Below are positions 55,057 to 62,603 of a stretch of DNA of 64,000 bases, piece after piece. The stretch is from Lachnospiraceae bacterium. GTDB taxonomy: Bacteria > Bacillota > Clostridia > Lachnospirales > Lachnospiraceae. The notes beneath the pieces are model-generated. The model was not told where the DNA came from. It saw nothing but the letters and a program-made list of their open reading frames with translations, and searched no databases. The stretch is taken from contig JAGAMF010000005.1 in NCBI GenBank assembly GCA_017624855.1, positions 666,188 through 730,187 on the forward strand. The letters are read 5' to 3'. Each line of letters opens with the position of its first letter. Position 1 is the first letter of the stretch. A program made the position numbers and the translations under genes.

Positions 55057-56400
55057 GTGGTTTTCAGCAGTTTGGAATTTATATTGGTCTTTTTGCCGAT
55101 CTTTTTTATTATATATGCAATTGCTCCCAAAGCATGGAAGAATGCAGTGCTTGTTTTGGGGAGTCTTGCTTTCTATGCCTATGGCTCGTGGGAACACCCG
55201 GAGCACATAGTGTTTTTGATTTTGTCTGTGATTCTTAATTTTTCCATCGGAAAATGCCTAGGGTACGGTCGTTTCAGAGACGGTATTCTTATGGCCATCG
55301 GACTGATTTTTAATATTGTCCCTCTTGTGTGGTTTAAAGTGCATATTGATGATGTGATTTTGCCGGTGGGAATCAGTTTCTTTACTTTCCAGAATCTGTC
55401 CTATATTTTTGATGTAAAAAGGCGGTCTGTGGAACGGGAAGATTCTCTTCTGAATTATGCTGCCTATATCAGTATGTTCCCTCAGCTGATTGCGGGTCCC
55501 ATTATTACATACCGACAGATAAAACCCCAATTAAAGCAACGAAGAGTGGCCAAAGAGGACATCAGCCGCGGCATCAGCCAATTTATAATCGGGCTTGGTT
55601 TTAAAGTGTTGATTGCAAACCGTATCGGTGGTCTGTGGTTAAATATTAAAACAATAGGCTATGAAAGTATTTCCACGCCGTTGGCATGGATGGGCATTGT
55701 TGCCTTTGCCCTGCAGATTTACTTTGATTTTTATGGGTATTCTTTGATGGCAATGGGCCTTGGCTCCGTTATGGGATTTCGGTATCCGAAGAATTTTGAC
55801 AATCCCTACCGTTCCGTGACTATGTCGGAATTCTACCGGAGATGGCATATGACGCTGGGAAACTGGTTTCGGGATTATGTGTACATTCCCTTGGGAGGAA
55901 ACCGCAAAGGCGGATTTCGTACGGTATGCAAATTGTTTTTGGTGTGGCTTTTAACCGGTCTCTGGCACGGAATTAACTTAAATTTCCTGATATGGGGACT
56001 CGGTCTCTGGGTGTTAATCGTATTGGAAAAATTCCTGTTCCGTAAATTTTTGGAGAAATACAGATTCGTCGGCCACATATATGTTATGGCAGTCATTCCT
56101 CTAATGTGGTTTGTGTTTGCCATGACGGATTGGAATGAGTTTATGGTATATGCTTCCAGACTTTTTCCGATTGGCGGGGACTATTCCGGCGCATTTGCGG
56201 GAGATTATATAAAATACCTTTCTCTTTACGGCGCATATTTTCTTGCGGGAATTCTTTTATGTACCAAATTGCCCGATTGGATATGGCGTAAATGCAGGAA
56301 GAATTTTATGGGTAAAATTATTTTAATATTGATTTTGGCGGCATCCCTGTATTGTATGTACATGGGATTAAACGATCCGTTCCTCTATTTCAGATTCTAG
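55057..56400 (+). CDS. MBOAT O-acyltransferase (AlgI-like)
   Basis: 447 residues from GTG 55057, about 6 bases after GGGGTGA; an earlier in-frame start has no RBS. Ten or more membrane segments. Family landmarks: PVGISFFTFQNLSYIFDV, FPQLIAGPI, the DFYGYSLMAMGLG segment, EFYRRWHMTLGNWFRDYVYIPLGG and the catalytic His304 in LTGLWHGINLNF. Such proteins carry acetyl groups across the membrane for O-acetylation of extracellular polymers (alginate, peptidoglycan, teichoic-acid relatives). An SGNH-hydrolase-like partner follows 53 bases later, as in AlgI/AlgJ or PatA/PatB pairs. The polymer is unknown. Confidence 0.93.
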   Translation: MVFSSLEFILVFLPIFFIIYAIAPKAWKNAVLVLGSLAFYAYGSWEHPEHIVFLILSVILNFSIGKCLGYGRFRDGILMAIGLIFNIVPLVWFKVHIDDVILPVGISFFTFQNLSYIFDVKRRSVEREDSLLNYAAYISMFPQLIAGPIITYRQIKPQLKQRRVAKEDISRGISQFIIGLGFKVLIANRIGGLWLNIKTIGYESISTPLAWMGIVAFALQIYFDFYGYSLMAMGLGSVMGFRYPKNFDNPYRSVTMSEFYRRWHMTLGNWFRDYVYIPLGGNRKGGFRTVCKLFLVWLLTGLWHGINLNFLIWGLGLWVLIVLEKFLFRKFLEKYRFVGHIYVMAVIPLMWFVFAMTDWNEFMVYASRLFPIGGDYSGAFAGDYIKYLSLYGAYFLAGILLCTKLPDWIWRKCRKNFMGKIILILILAASLYCMYMGLNDPFLYFRF

Positions 56401-56453
56401 TGGGCGGATTGGCTTGCAAAGGAAGGATAAAAGCATTGGCTTAGGTAATAGAT

Positions 56454-57353
56454 ATGCAAAAGCAAAAACGAAACGGCATTTATGTGTTGCTCCTGCTTTT
56501 GGCTATGGTTGGAATCGGCGGATTCATGGTTGAAGAAGAAATGCAGTGGCAGCAGATATATGTGATAAGAAACACTCAGGGATTCTGTGCCCTTCTAAAC
56601 GGAGTGGGAGAATACGGTTCTGACGAAATGCTGTTAAACGGCCCTGTTTTGAATGAAGAAGGTGCAGATGGGCAAGTTATTGCAGAAGGTACAGAGAATG
56701 CCTCAAATGGGGCAAATATGGCGTTAGAGGGCTATTTAGAAACGATGGAGCCTCCATTTGTTGTGGGAGCGACGGATGCGGCATACTTTGATGATGCGTT
56801 ATTCATCGGAGATTCCAGAACGGTGGGTATTGAAGAATACGGTTATTTTGAGCAGGCTGACTTCTTTGCGGATGTCAGCATGAGCGTATATAAAGTATGG
56901 AATCGTAAAATTGCGGTAACCGGCAAAACCAAGCAGAAGTTGGAAGATATTCTTGCACAGAATTCTTACGGCAAAGTGTATGTTATGCTGGGAATCAATG
57001 AGTTGGGCTATGACTATGAGCAGAATGTAAAAAAATATACAGAGCTCATTGAGGCCATTCGCGTGGCACAGCCTGAGGCTGTCATTTACATTTGCGCCAA
57101 TTTACATGTAACCGAGAAGCAGTCTGAGGCGGACAAATATTTTAATAACGACAATATCAATCGGTTTAATCAAGCGATTGAAGCATTAGCGGATGGCGAA
57201 AGCTGCTTTTATATTGACATCAATCCCATGTTTGATGACGAAAACGGCAATTTAAGTACAGACTATTCCTCTGACGAAGCCCATGTAAAAGCACAATATT
57301 ATGTGGCATGGTGCGACTGGCTCATGACGCAGGCGATTGTAAAAACGAAGTAA
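56454..57353 (+). CDS. Membrane-anchored SGNH/GDSL-family hydrolase or acetyltransferase
   Basis: 299 residues. An N-terminal anchor (about 8-27) places the domain outside the cell. SGNH blocks: nucleophile Ser121 in FIGDSRTVGI, Asn in YVMLGINELG, and the Asp274-x-x-His277 pair in SSDEAHVKAQYY. Directly after the MBOAT gene, it most likely takes acetyl groups exported by that protein and transfers them to (or trims them from) a surface polymer. The anchor-to-domain linker (about 40-100) is acidic and low complexity. Confidence 0.87.
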   Translation: MQKQKRNGIYVLLLLLAMVGIGGFMVEEEMQWQQIYVIRNTQGFCALLNGVGEYGSDEMLLNGPVLNEEGADGQVIAEGTENASNGANMALEGYLETMEPPFVVGATDAAYFDDALFIGDSRTVGIEEYGYFEQADFFADVSMSVYKVWNRKIAVTGKTKQKLEDILAQNSYGKVYVMLGINELGYDYEQNVKKYTELIEAIRVAQPEAVIYICANLHVTEKQSEADKYFNNDNINRFNQAIEALADGESCFYIDINPMFDDENGNLSTDYSSDEAHVKAQYYVAWCDWLMTQAIVKTK

Positions 57354-57487
57354 AAATCACTGTGTTGATTTTATATAAAAATATGAAAAAATACCACTTT
57401 TAAGGCTTACCAATGACATAAATCTGACATGAAACGAAAAAAAGTTCAAAAATCTGCTAAATTTGTGCAAAAATGATAAAAAAATCA

Positions 57488-57515
57488 TTGATTTATCCTA
57501 AAAATTAGTTATAAT
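57488..57515 (+). promoter_or_regulatory. Promoter of the structured RNA candidate
   Basis: TTGATT (57488-57493) and a perfect TATAAT (57510-57515) with a 16-bp spacer. No reading frame starts downstream for almost 600 bases. Confidence 0.7.
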
Positions 57516-57521
57516 AACAAT

Positions 57522-57812
57522 ATAAAGTGAATGGGGATAAACATTCTACATGCGCAGGATAAGTTAGGGGTAAGTTACCTGTGGATATGCAGAGTGTAGT
57601 AAAAGGGAAGTGCTTTCTGCTATGGGGATAGCAAGTTGAGACGAGTGATTCGTTACCGTAATAATGCATTGGGCGGTTACAAATCTGCGAAGCAGATGCT
57701 TAGTAAGAGGCGATTACGGGAAAGATTACCTTTTACAAAATGAATTATTTTTACATAAAAAAAGCAGTGAATGAGTTGGGTAAAGGGAACTTCATTATAC
57801 TGTTTTTTTTAT
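57522..57812 (+). ncRNA. Candidate structured non-coding RNA (class not identified)
   Basis: About 290 bases between a good promoter and a terminator, without a coding frame. Readable helices: GAATG/CATTC (57529/57542), CTACATGC...GCA-AGAG-TGTAG (57546-57599) with an inner GCAGG/CCTGT, a long-range GTAAAAGG/CCTTTTAC (57599-57606/57729-57736), TGCTAT-GGGG-ATAGCA (57618-57633), CCGTAAT/ATTACGG (57656-57662/57713-57719) and ATCTGC-GAA-GCAGAT (57683-57697). The core is roughly 57522-57740. It lacks the hallmark motifs of RNase P RNA, tmRNA and SRP RNA. The size and multi-domain form would suit the clostridial raiA motif or a 6S-like RNA, but I cannot confirm either. Confidence 0.65.
57764..57812 (+). 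terminator. Terminator of the RNA candidate
   Basis: GCAGTGAATGAGTT and AACTTCATTATACTG form an imperfect stem around a GGGTAAAGGG loop, followed by eight T. Confidence 0.72.
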
Positions 57813-57829
57813 TGTTGTGAAGAGGGAAC

Positions 57830-57979
57830 GGCTTCATGGGTTTTATGATCGTTTTCGGACGCGCTCTCGCTCGGTTGTGAATGTAACGGACACTAAGTTC
57901 GAAATGAACGGTGTTCATTTCTCACTAAGTGCCGACACTCACAAACGGTCCTCAAACGAAGCATAAAACCATTGAAGCC
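57830..57979. repeat. 150-bp imperfect palindrome
   Basis: The outer arms GGCTTCATGGGTTTTATG and its near-inverse CATAAAACCATTGAAGCC match at 16 of 18 positions; pairing continues inward through CGTTT/AAACG, GTGAATGT/ACACTCAC and CACTAAGT-like segments to a perfect centre GAAATGAAC-GGT-GTTCATTTC (57901-57921). The left arm holds about 11 extra GC-rich bases (CGCGCTCTCGC). It has no coding frame and ends within 130 bases of the following gene; it could be a mobile hairpin element (MITE-like) or a second structured RNA. Confidence 0.8.
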
Positions 57980-58105
57980 TGTGTACCGAACAAAAATTCT
58001 ATAATGAATTGATTGAATTTGTATATTTGCGGAAAATATAGAGTTATTAATATATACTATGTGATGTGTAGTCTAAGATAATATGCATAAAGGAATAATG
58101 AACAG

Positions 58106-58894
58106 ATGAGTAAAACAGAAGAAAACAAACGAATTCGCGAATTGTTTTGGGAGCAGATGCAGAAGGATTATTGTTGCAGTTTGGAACAACTGAATTCAAC
58201 GGATAATGAGTATACAATAAGGCAGTTACGGGAAGGGCGTCGCCGATTCAAAAAGGATGATGCCATTCTGAAAGTTTTATGCATAAACGGAAAATGCATT
58301 TTCTCCGGCAAGGAAGAAATACTGGAAGAATGCAGGGAGACTTTTGCCAATTTAAACGGTGCATGGATGTCACAATATAAATATCTATATTGGCTGGATG
58401 ATTTGTTGTTGCAAAACAAGTATTTCCTGGAAGATTTGCACCACTATTACCTACCTCTGGGCCGGGAGCTTCTGACGGAAGAAGAACTGAATGAGATGGA
58501 AAAGTCTTATGAGGTAAAGTGGTATGAGAAGGAAGAGATAGAGCAGTTTCGCGGTGATGAGCGTTTCGCGCATGCCTATTCCTTTTTGCCGGATGCACCG
58601 GATGTTCTGGGAGTAGCGGTGTTGCAAAACGGAGAGATTCTTGGCATGGCAGGAGCCAGCGCGGACAGTGAAGTTATGTGGCAAATCGGTATCGATGTAA
58701 TGCCGGAGAGTAAGGGACAAAACCTTGGGCCTTTTATTACGATTTTGTTGAAAAGAGAAATTTTAAAGCGGGGAAAACTCCCCTATTACGGAACTGTGGA
58801 GAGCCACATTCAGTCGCAAAAAGTGGCGGTAAAGTCGGGATTTCTTCCGTTCTGGGCAGAGATTAACAGTGCGCCTTTGCCGGAAACGGAGTAA
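58106..58894 (+). CDS. GNAT-family acetyltransferase with N-terminal extension
   Basis: 262 residues. The C-terminal third carries the GNAT fold: GVAVLQNGEILGMAGASAD, WQIGIDVMPESKGQNLGPF (acetyl-CoA loop variant) and VESHIQSQKVAVKSGFLPFW. The first ~150 residues are a helical, aromatic-rich domain (YKYLYWLDDLLLQNKYFLEDLHHYY) of unknown role. The substrate is unknown. Its leader holds the palindrome, and the SD is weak (GGAATAATG). Confidence 0.8.
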   Translation: MSKTEENKRIRELFWEQMQKDYCCSLEQLNSTDNEYTIRQLREGRRRFKKDDAILKVLCINGKCIFSGKEEILEECRETFANLNGAWMSQYKYLYWLDDLLLQNKYFLEDLHHYYLPLGRELLTEEELNEMEKSYEVKWYEKEEIEQFRGDERFAHAYSFLPDAPDVLGVAVLQNGEILGMAGASADSEVMWQIGIDVMPESKGQNLGPFITILLKREILKRGKLPYYGTVESHIQSQKVAVKSGFLPFWAEINSAPLPETE

Positions 58895-58927
58895 TCGGTT
58901 GTTTGGCAAGAGAAAGCCTATGTACAC

Positions 58928-58956
58928 TTGTTTAAAAGGTATAAATCTGCTAGAAT
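58928..58956 (+). promoter_or_regulatory. Promoter of mrp
   Basis: TTGTTT (58928-58933) and TAGAAT (58951-58956) with 17-bp spacing. Confidence 0.55.
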
Positions 58957-59033
58957 AAGTAGTTGAAGTCAGGCACTTATCTTTATAAAAAGCAGAGTTT
59001 GTGCCCTAAATAGATATTTTATAAAAAGGAGGG

Positions 59034-59050
59034 CGTGTTTTAAATACGCA
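59034..59050 (+). promoter_or_regulatory. Leader hairpin between the mrp Shine-Dalgarno and its start
   Basis: GCGTG and TACGC (G-U at the end) with a TTTTAAA loop. If folded, the spacing from AGGAGGG to the ATG falls from about 24 to 9 bases. Confidence 0.45.
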
Positions 59051-59058
59051 TAGATGTT

Positions 59059-59880
59059 ATGGCAGAATGTTCACATGACTGCGGAAGTTGCAGTGAAAAT
59101 TGTTCAGAAAGAGACCCTAAGAGCTTTCTTGAAAAGCCCCATGAGTCTGCAAATATTAAGAAAGTAATCGGTGTTGTCAGCGGTAAGGGCGGTGTTGGTA
59201 AGTCACTTGTTACATCCATGCTGGCAGTATCCATGAAGCGTGCGGGATTTAATACCGGTATTCTGGATGCAGACATTACCGGACCTTCTATCCCTAAGGT
59301 GTTCGGCCTTACCGAGAAGGCTTATGGCGATGAGGAGGGCATTGTTCCCGTAAAAACAACCACAGATATTGATATTATGTCCATTAATCTTTTGTTGCCG
59401 GACGAAACAGATCCCGTTATTTGGAGAGGCCCTGTAATTGCAGGCACTGTAAAACAGTTCTGGACCGATGTTCTTTGGGGCGATAAGGATTATCTGTTTG
59501 TTGATATGCCTCCCGGAACCGGCGATGTGCCTCTGACAGTATTCCAGTCTCTTCCCGTAGACGGAATCATCATCGTGGCATCGCCTCAGGAACTGGTATC
59601 CATGATTGTGGAGAAAGCGGTAAAAATGGCAACTTTAATGCGCATTCCCGTACTTGGTATCGTTGAGAATATGTCATATTTTGTATGCCCCAACTGTAAA
59701 GAAAAGCATTACATCTACGGCGAAAGTCATATCGAGGAAATTGCTGCAGAATACGGTATTAAAAATGTGGCCAAGATTCCCATGGATGCAAATCTTGCAG
59801 CGGCTTGTGACGCAGGTATGATTGAAGTGTTCAAGGGCGAGTGGTTAGACGAAATGACCGAGATGTTGAAGAACCTGTAA
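59059..59880 (+). CDS. mrp: Mrp/NBP35-type iron-sulfur cluster carrier ATPase
   Basis: 273 residues. An N-terminal Cys cluster (CSHDCGSCSENC) precedes a deviant Walker A, SGKGGVGKSLV (Gly42-Ser49), the ADITGPS switch, MPPGTGD, and the metal-binding Cys210-x-x-Cys213 (CPNCKEKH). Such P-loop proteins assemble and pass on [4Fe-4S] clusters. ATG 59059 is the only possible start, since a stop codon lies in frame at 59041. The good Shine-Dalgarno AAAAGGAGGG is about 24 bases away, but a small hairpin GCGTG/TACGC between them would bring it to about 9 bases. Confidence 0.93.
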   Translation: MAECSHDCGSCSENCSERDPKSFLEKPHESANIKKVIGVVSGKGGVGKSLVTSMLAVSMKRAGFNTGILDADITGPSIPKVFGLTEKAYGDEEGIVPVKTTTDIDIMSINLLLPDETDPVIWRGPVIAGTVKQFWTDVLWGDKDYLFVDMPPGTGDVPLTVFQSLPVDGIIIVASPQELVSMIVEKAVKMATLMRIPVLGIVENMSYFVCPNCKEKHYIYGESHIEEIAAEYGIKNVAKIPMDANLAAACDAGMIEVFKGEWLDEMTEMLKNL

Positions 59881-59946
59881 GAGTAAAATCCACCGGCAGA
59901 AGGGATTTTGCAGTGGGATAGTAATGCAATGTAAGGGTTTGAGTTT

Positions 59947-60417
59947 ATGAAAAAAATATTTAAAATTTTGTTTCGTATATTTTATATTACTTTGTTTTCT
60001 GCCGTTCTTTTAGCGGTTATCTATGTTTTACTACCCAAGGTGTGGGGCGATGTAGCCGTACAAGTTGCAGGAGAATCTTATGTGCCGGAAACCGTCAGCG
60101 GTTATTATGAATTAGATGAAGCGTTGAACTTAAACTACAGAACGAAGGGCGAAACGGGTAAATTCAGCCATATTAAAGGCAATTACGGCATGTACGATTA
60201 TATTATTCCGATTCATGGCGAAAGCATTGATACGGAGTTGACAATACACTTTTTTAAAACCAATCAATGGAAGATGAGAAGCCTGGACATATCCGTTGCG
60301 GTTTATGAGGAAAACGGTGTGTGGAATGCGGTTGTTGCGGTTGAGACGGCTGATCGCGTGTATGAAGAAACCTTTCGGGATATTGAAGAGAATGGAATTG
60401 AGATAAGAGTAGAATGA
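59947..60417 (+). CDS. Hypothetical membrane-anchored protein (156 aa)
   Basis: 156 residues. One strong membrane segment (about 8-30: LFRIFYITLFSAVLLAVIYVLL) after a Lys-rich start, then an extracellular strand-rich domain with YYELDEALNLNYRTKG, MYDYIIPIHGESIDTELT and a Val-rich VVAVETADRVYEETF end. No family recognised. It starts 66 bases after mrp and is closed by a terminator. Confidence 0.65.
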   Translation: MKKIFKILFRIFYITLFSAVLLAVIYVLLPKVWGDVAVQVAGESYVPETVSGYYELDEALNLNYRTKGETGKFSHIKGNYGMYDYIIPIHGESIDTELTIHFFKTNQWKMRSLDISVAVYEENGVWNAVVAVETADRVYEETFRDIEENGIEIRVE

Positions 60418-60484
60418 TGGAGCCGGTAGCGTTGATAAACGGAATTCACTATTCAGGAACATCTATAAAACAAGAACGATCTTA

Positions 60485-60525
60485 AAAGTATTACATTTCC
60501 AGAACGGAGATGTAATACTTTTTTA
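60485..60525 (+). terminator. Terminator after the 156-aa gene
   Basis: AAAGTATTACATTTCC and GGAGATGTAATACTTT pair over 16 positions with one G-U; TTTT follows. Confidence 0.88.
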
Positions 60526-60600
60526 TATTTCCATCTTATGATTTTTTATGGACTGAATACCGTAATTTAAAGATAAAATAAGAATTATTTTTAAAAACCA

Positions 60601-60629
60601 TTGACAAAGTATCAAAGGAATACTAATAT
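60601..60629 (+). promoter_or_regulatory. Promoter of the lipoprotein gene
   Basis: A perfect TTGACA (60601-60606) and TAATAT (60624-60629) with 17-bp spacing, about 87 bases before the start codon. Confidence 0.7.
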
Positions 60630-60715
60630 AAAAACAGAAAGTAGTCAATAAAGACTAACAACATGTTTTTATGTGTAAAAGATTATATAAAATGTCGTAA
60701 AAAGAGGGAAGAAAT

Positions 60716-62347
60716 ATGAGAAGAAGAGGATTTGCAGTTGGAACAATGTTATGCCTGCTGACGGTAATTTGCCTTGCAGGATGTAAGGCTGAGTCGGATC
60801 ATCCGGAGACGGTGCAACCTGACAGCATACAGGAGGAGAGCCTTAGCGAAACGGAAGAAATAAGCGAGGAGCAGGAAGGGGCTTCGCAAGAGGCAGAATC
60901 CGGCATAGACCGGGAATTTGTGGAAGATATGATTTCGGTGTACGAAGAAATTCTTACGCCCATGGGAACCGCGGAGGATATTGCCAAACTGGATACCATT
61001 GTCTGGGATGAAAAGATAAAACCTTACATGGAATACAACTGGTTGGAGGATTCCGGGATTGAGGCAAATCACTTGGCAGATAATAGATGGGTTATGCAAA
61101 TAGGGGATTTGAATCAGGACGGACAGCCTGAGATGCTTATTTCCGAAGTGATTTATAACAAAGAAGAGTACACCTATGTGTATACCGTAAAAGATGGGGA
61201 AGTGGTGCCTTGTGGTATGATAAATGGTAGTAGGGATTATATGTTCCGTGAGGATTTTCCGGGAACGAATCTTTTTTATCCGGCTTATTATGTGGATGTA
61301 TATCAAAACGAAGAGGGCAATTTGCGCTTTTTATCCTGTGATGTTGTTCAGATGGCAAGCTGGGGTTGGTTTCAGATATATGTGAGTACTTTTGACGGGG
61401 AAAACATAAGCAGCGAGCCTGTATACGGAGCGGGATATGCCGAAAGCACGGACGGTGAGATGCATTATACCTGTTATGTGGGCAGTGTTACGGAAGATAA
61501 TGAGCAAATCGAAGATGATGTAAAATACAGTGAGTTTAATCGTTTGATGAGCGAGTATATGCAGGGGTATGAAAAGGTGGATATGGCTTTTGTTGCATCG
61601 GATTATTATCCGCCGGAAGTGGCAATGTATATGCCTGAGGAGTACAAGGATACGGTAAGTGACAACATCCGTTTAAGCTTCGCAAAAGCCTATGGATATG
61701 ATGTTGTTACGGAAACGGAAGAAGATACCTTTACGGATGAGGAATTAAGTCAAATCAATGAGAAAGCAAAACTTGCTTATGAAGAATATGTTAGCAATGA
61801 TGAAAATATGCGTTATTACGCCACTCCTACCGGAGAAGAGAAGATGAAATACCGCACCGAGTATACAGTGGCGGATGCAGACGGTAACGGCATTGTGGAT
61901 TTGGTAATTCGTGAGCCCAGACAATGGTATTTCTTTGCCTATGATTATGAAAAAGACGAAATGGTTAATTTTGCGGCAATCGGATCGGGACATTCTTTTG
62001 AATACGATATGCTTCAAGATGGAACCTATATCTATTGGGGAATCGAAGGTCCGCAGTATGAGGATGGGCATTATAAATTGTATTTCCGACATTTTTACCT
62101 GGATGAAGAGGGTGAAGATGTGGATATTGAGCGGTTTTGGATTGAAGATATCAACGATAATCTTGAGTATGGTAAAGGCGATGACATCACTATAAGATAT
62201 GCTGACGGCGAGAATGCAGAATGCTCTTATGAGGAGTGGAGGGCGACTGCATGGAAGTATATTGAAATGGTTGGCGGGCAATCTACCGTAAACAAGGATT
62301 TAAAGCTGAAAGATACTGTTGAGTGGACGGTATATTTTGAAGGGTAG
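60716..62347 (+). CDS. Large lipoprotein of unknown function
   Basis: 543 residues. Signal peptide with lipobox CLAGC (Cys 23), then an acidic Ser/Glu linker (about 30-65). Two Asp-rich calcium-like turns occur: DLNQDGQPEMLIS (about 131-143) and DADGNGIVDLVI (about 390-401), both in FG-GAP/VCBS-like strand-turn contexts, followed by aromatic strands (FFAYDYEKDEMVNF). This suggests a beta-rich extracellular protein with two related halves. RBS GGGAAG upstream. No enzyme signature is visible. Confidence 0.72.
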   Translation: MRRRGFAVGTMLCLLTVICLAGCKAESDHPETVQPDSIQEESLSETEEISEEQEGASQEAESGIDREFVEDMISVYEEILTPMGTAEDIAKLDTIVWDEKIKPYMEYNWLEDSGIEANHLADNRWVMQIGDLNQDGQPEMLISEVIYNKEEYTYVYTVKDGEVVPCGMINGSRDYMFREDFPGTNLFYPAYYVDVYQNEEGNLRFLSCDVVQMASWGWFQIYVSTFDGENISSEPVYGAGYAESTDGEMHYTCYVGSVTEDNEQIEDDVKYSEFNRLMSEYMQGYEKVDMAFVASDYYPPEVAMYMPEEYKDTVSDNIRLSFAKAYGYDVVTETEEDTFTDEELSQINEKAKLAYEEYVSNDENMRYYATPTGEEKMKYRTEYTVADADGNGIVDLVIREPRQWYFFAYDYEKDEMVNFAAIGSGHSFEYDMLQDGTYIYWGIEGPQYEDGHYKLYFRHFYLDEEGEDVDIERFWIEDINDNLEYGKGDDITIRYADGENAECSYEEWRATAWKYIEMVGGQSTVNKDLKLKDTVEWTVYFEG

Positions 62348-62383
62348 AGATGCTGATACTGTCAATGTATATAACATGATAAT

Positions 62384-62427
62384 ATACTACGCTTTTATGA
62401 CAAAACATATTGGCGTAGTATTTTTTT
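62384..62427 (+). terminator. Terminator after the large lipoprotein
   Basis: ATACTACGC (62384-62392) and GCGTAGTAT (62413-62421) form a perfect 9-bp stem, then TTTTTTT. Confidence 0.85.
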
Positions 62428-62475
62428 ATGCTTAAAAATCAATATTTTTCTAAAAACACCCTGATACTTTAAGCG

Positions 62476-62504
62476 TTGCGTCGGCTATGATATGGTGCTA
62501 TAAT
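62476..62504 (+). promoter_or_regulatory. Promoter of the CAP-domain lipoprotein gene
   Basis: TTGCGT (62476-62481) and a perfect TATAAT (62499-62504) with a 17-bp spacer, 100 bases before the ATG. Confidence 0.55.
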
Positions 62505-62603
62505 TCTGAACTGTAGTGGGGAGACTTGTTTGTTTTTTCGACTAAAAAACAAGAGAAACAGAATTCGACAATGTGAAAAATCAACAATTTACAAGGAGAT
62601 TTT

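Noticed and set aside
57522-57740. RNase P RNA, tmRNA or SRP RNA at the structured locus
   Set aside because: The GAGGAAAGTCC-type RNase P motif, the tmRNA CCA end and tag frame, and the SRP GGAA/GNAR apex were not found.
60749-61306. 185-codon minus-strand frame
   Set aside because: Antisense to the lipoprotein gene, which has a lipobox, RBS and promoter; no recognisable protein on the minus strand.
61745-62281. 178-codon minus-strand frame
   Set aside because: Also a shadow of the lipoprotein gene; hydrophobic composition arises from the antisense of acidic codons.
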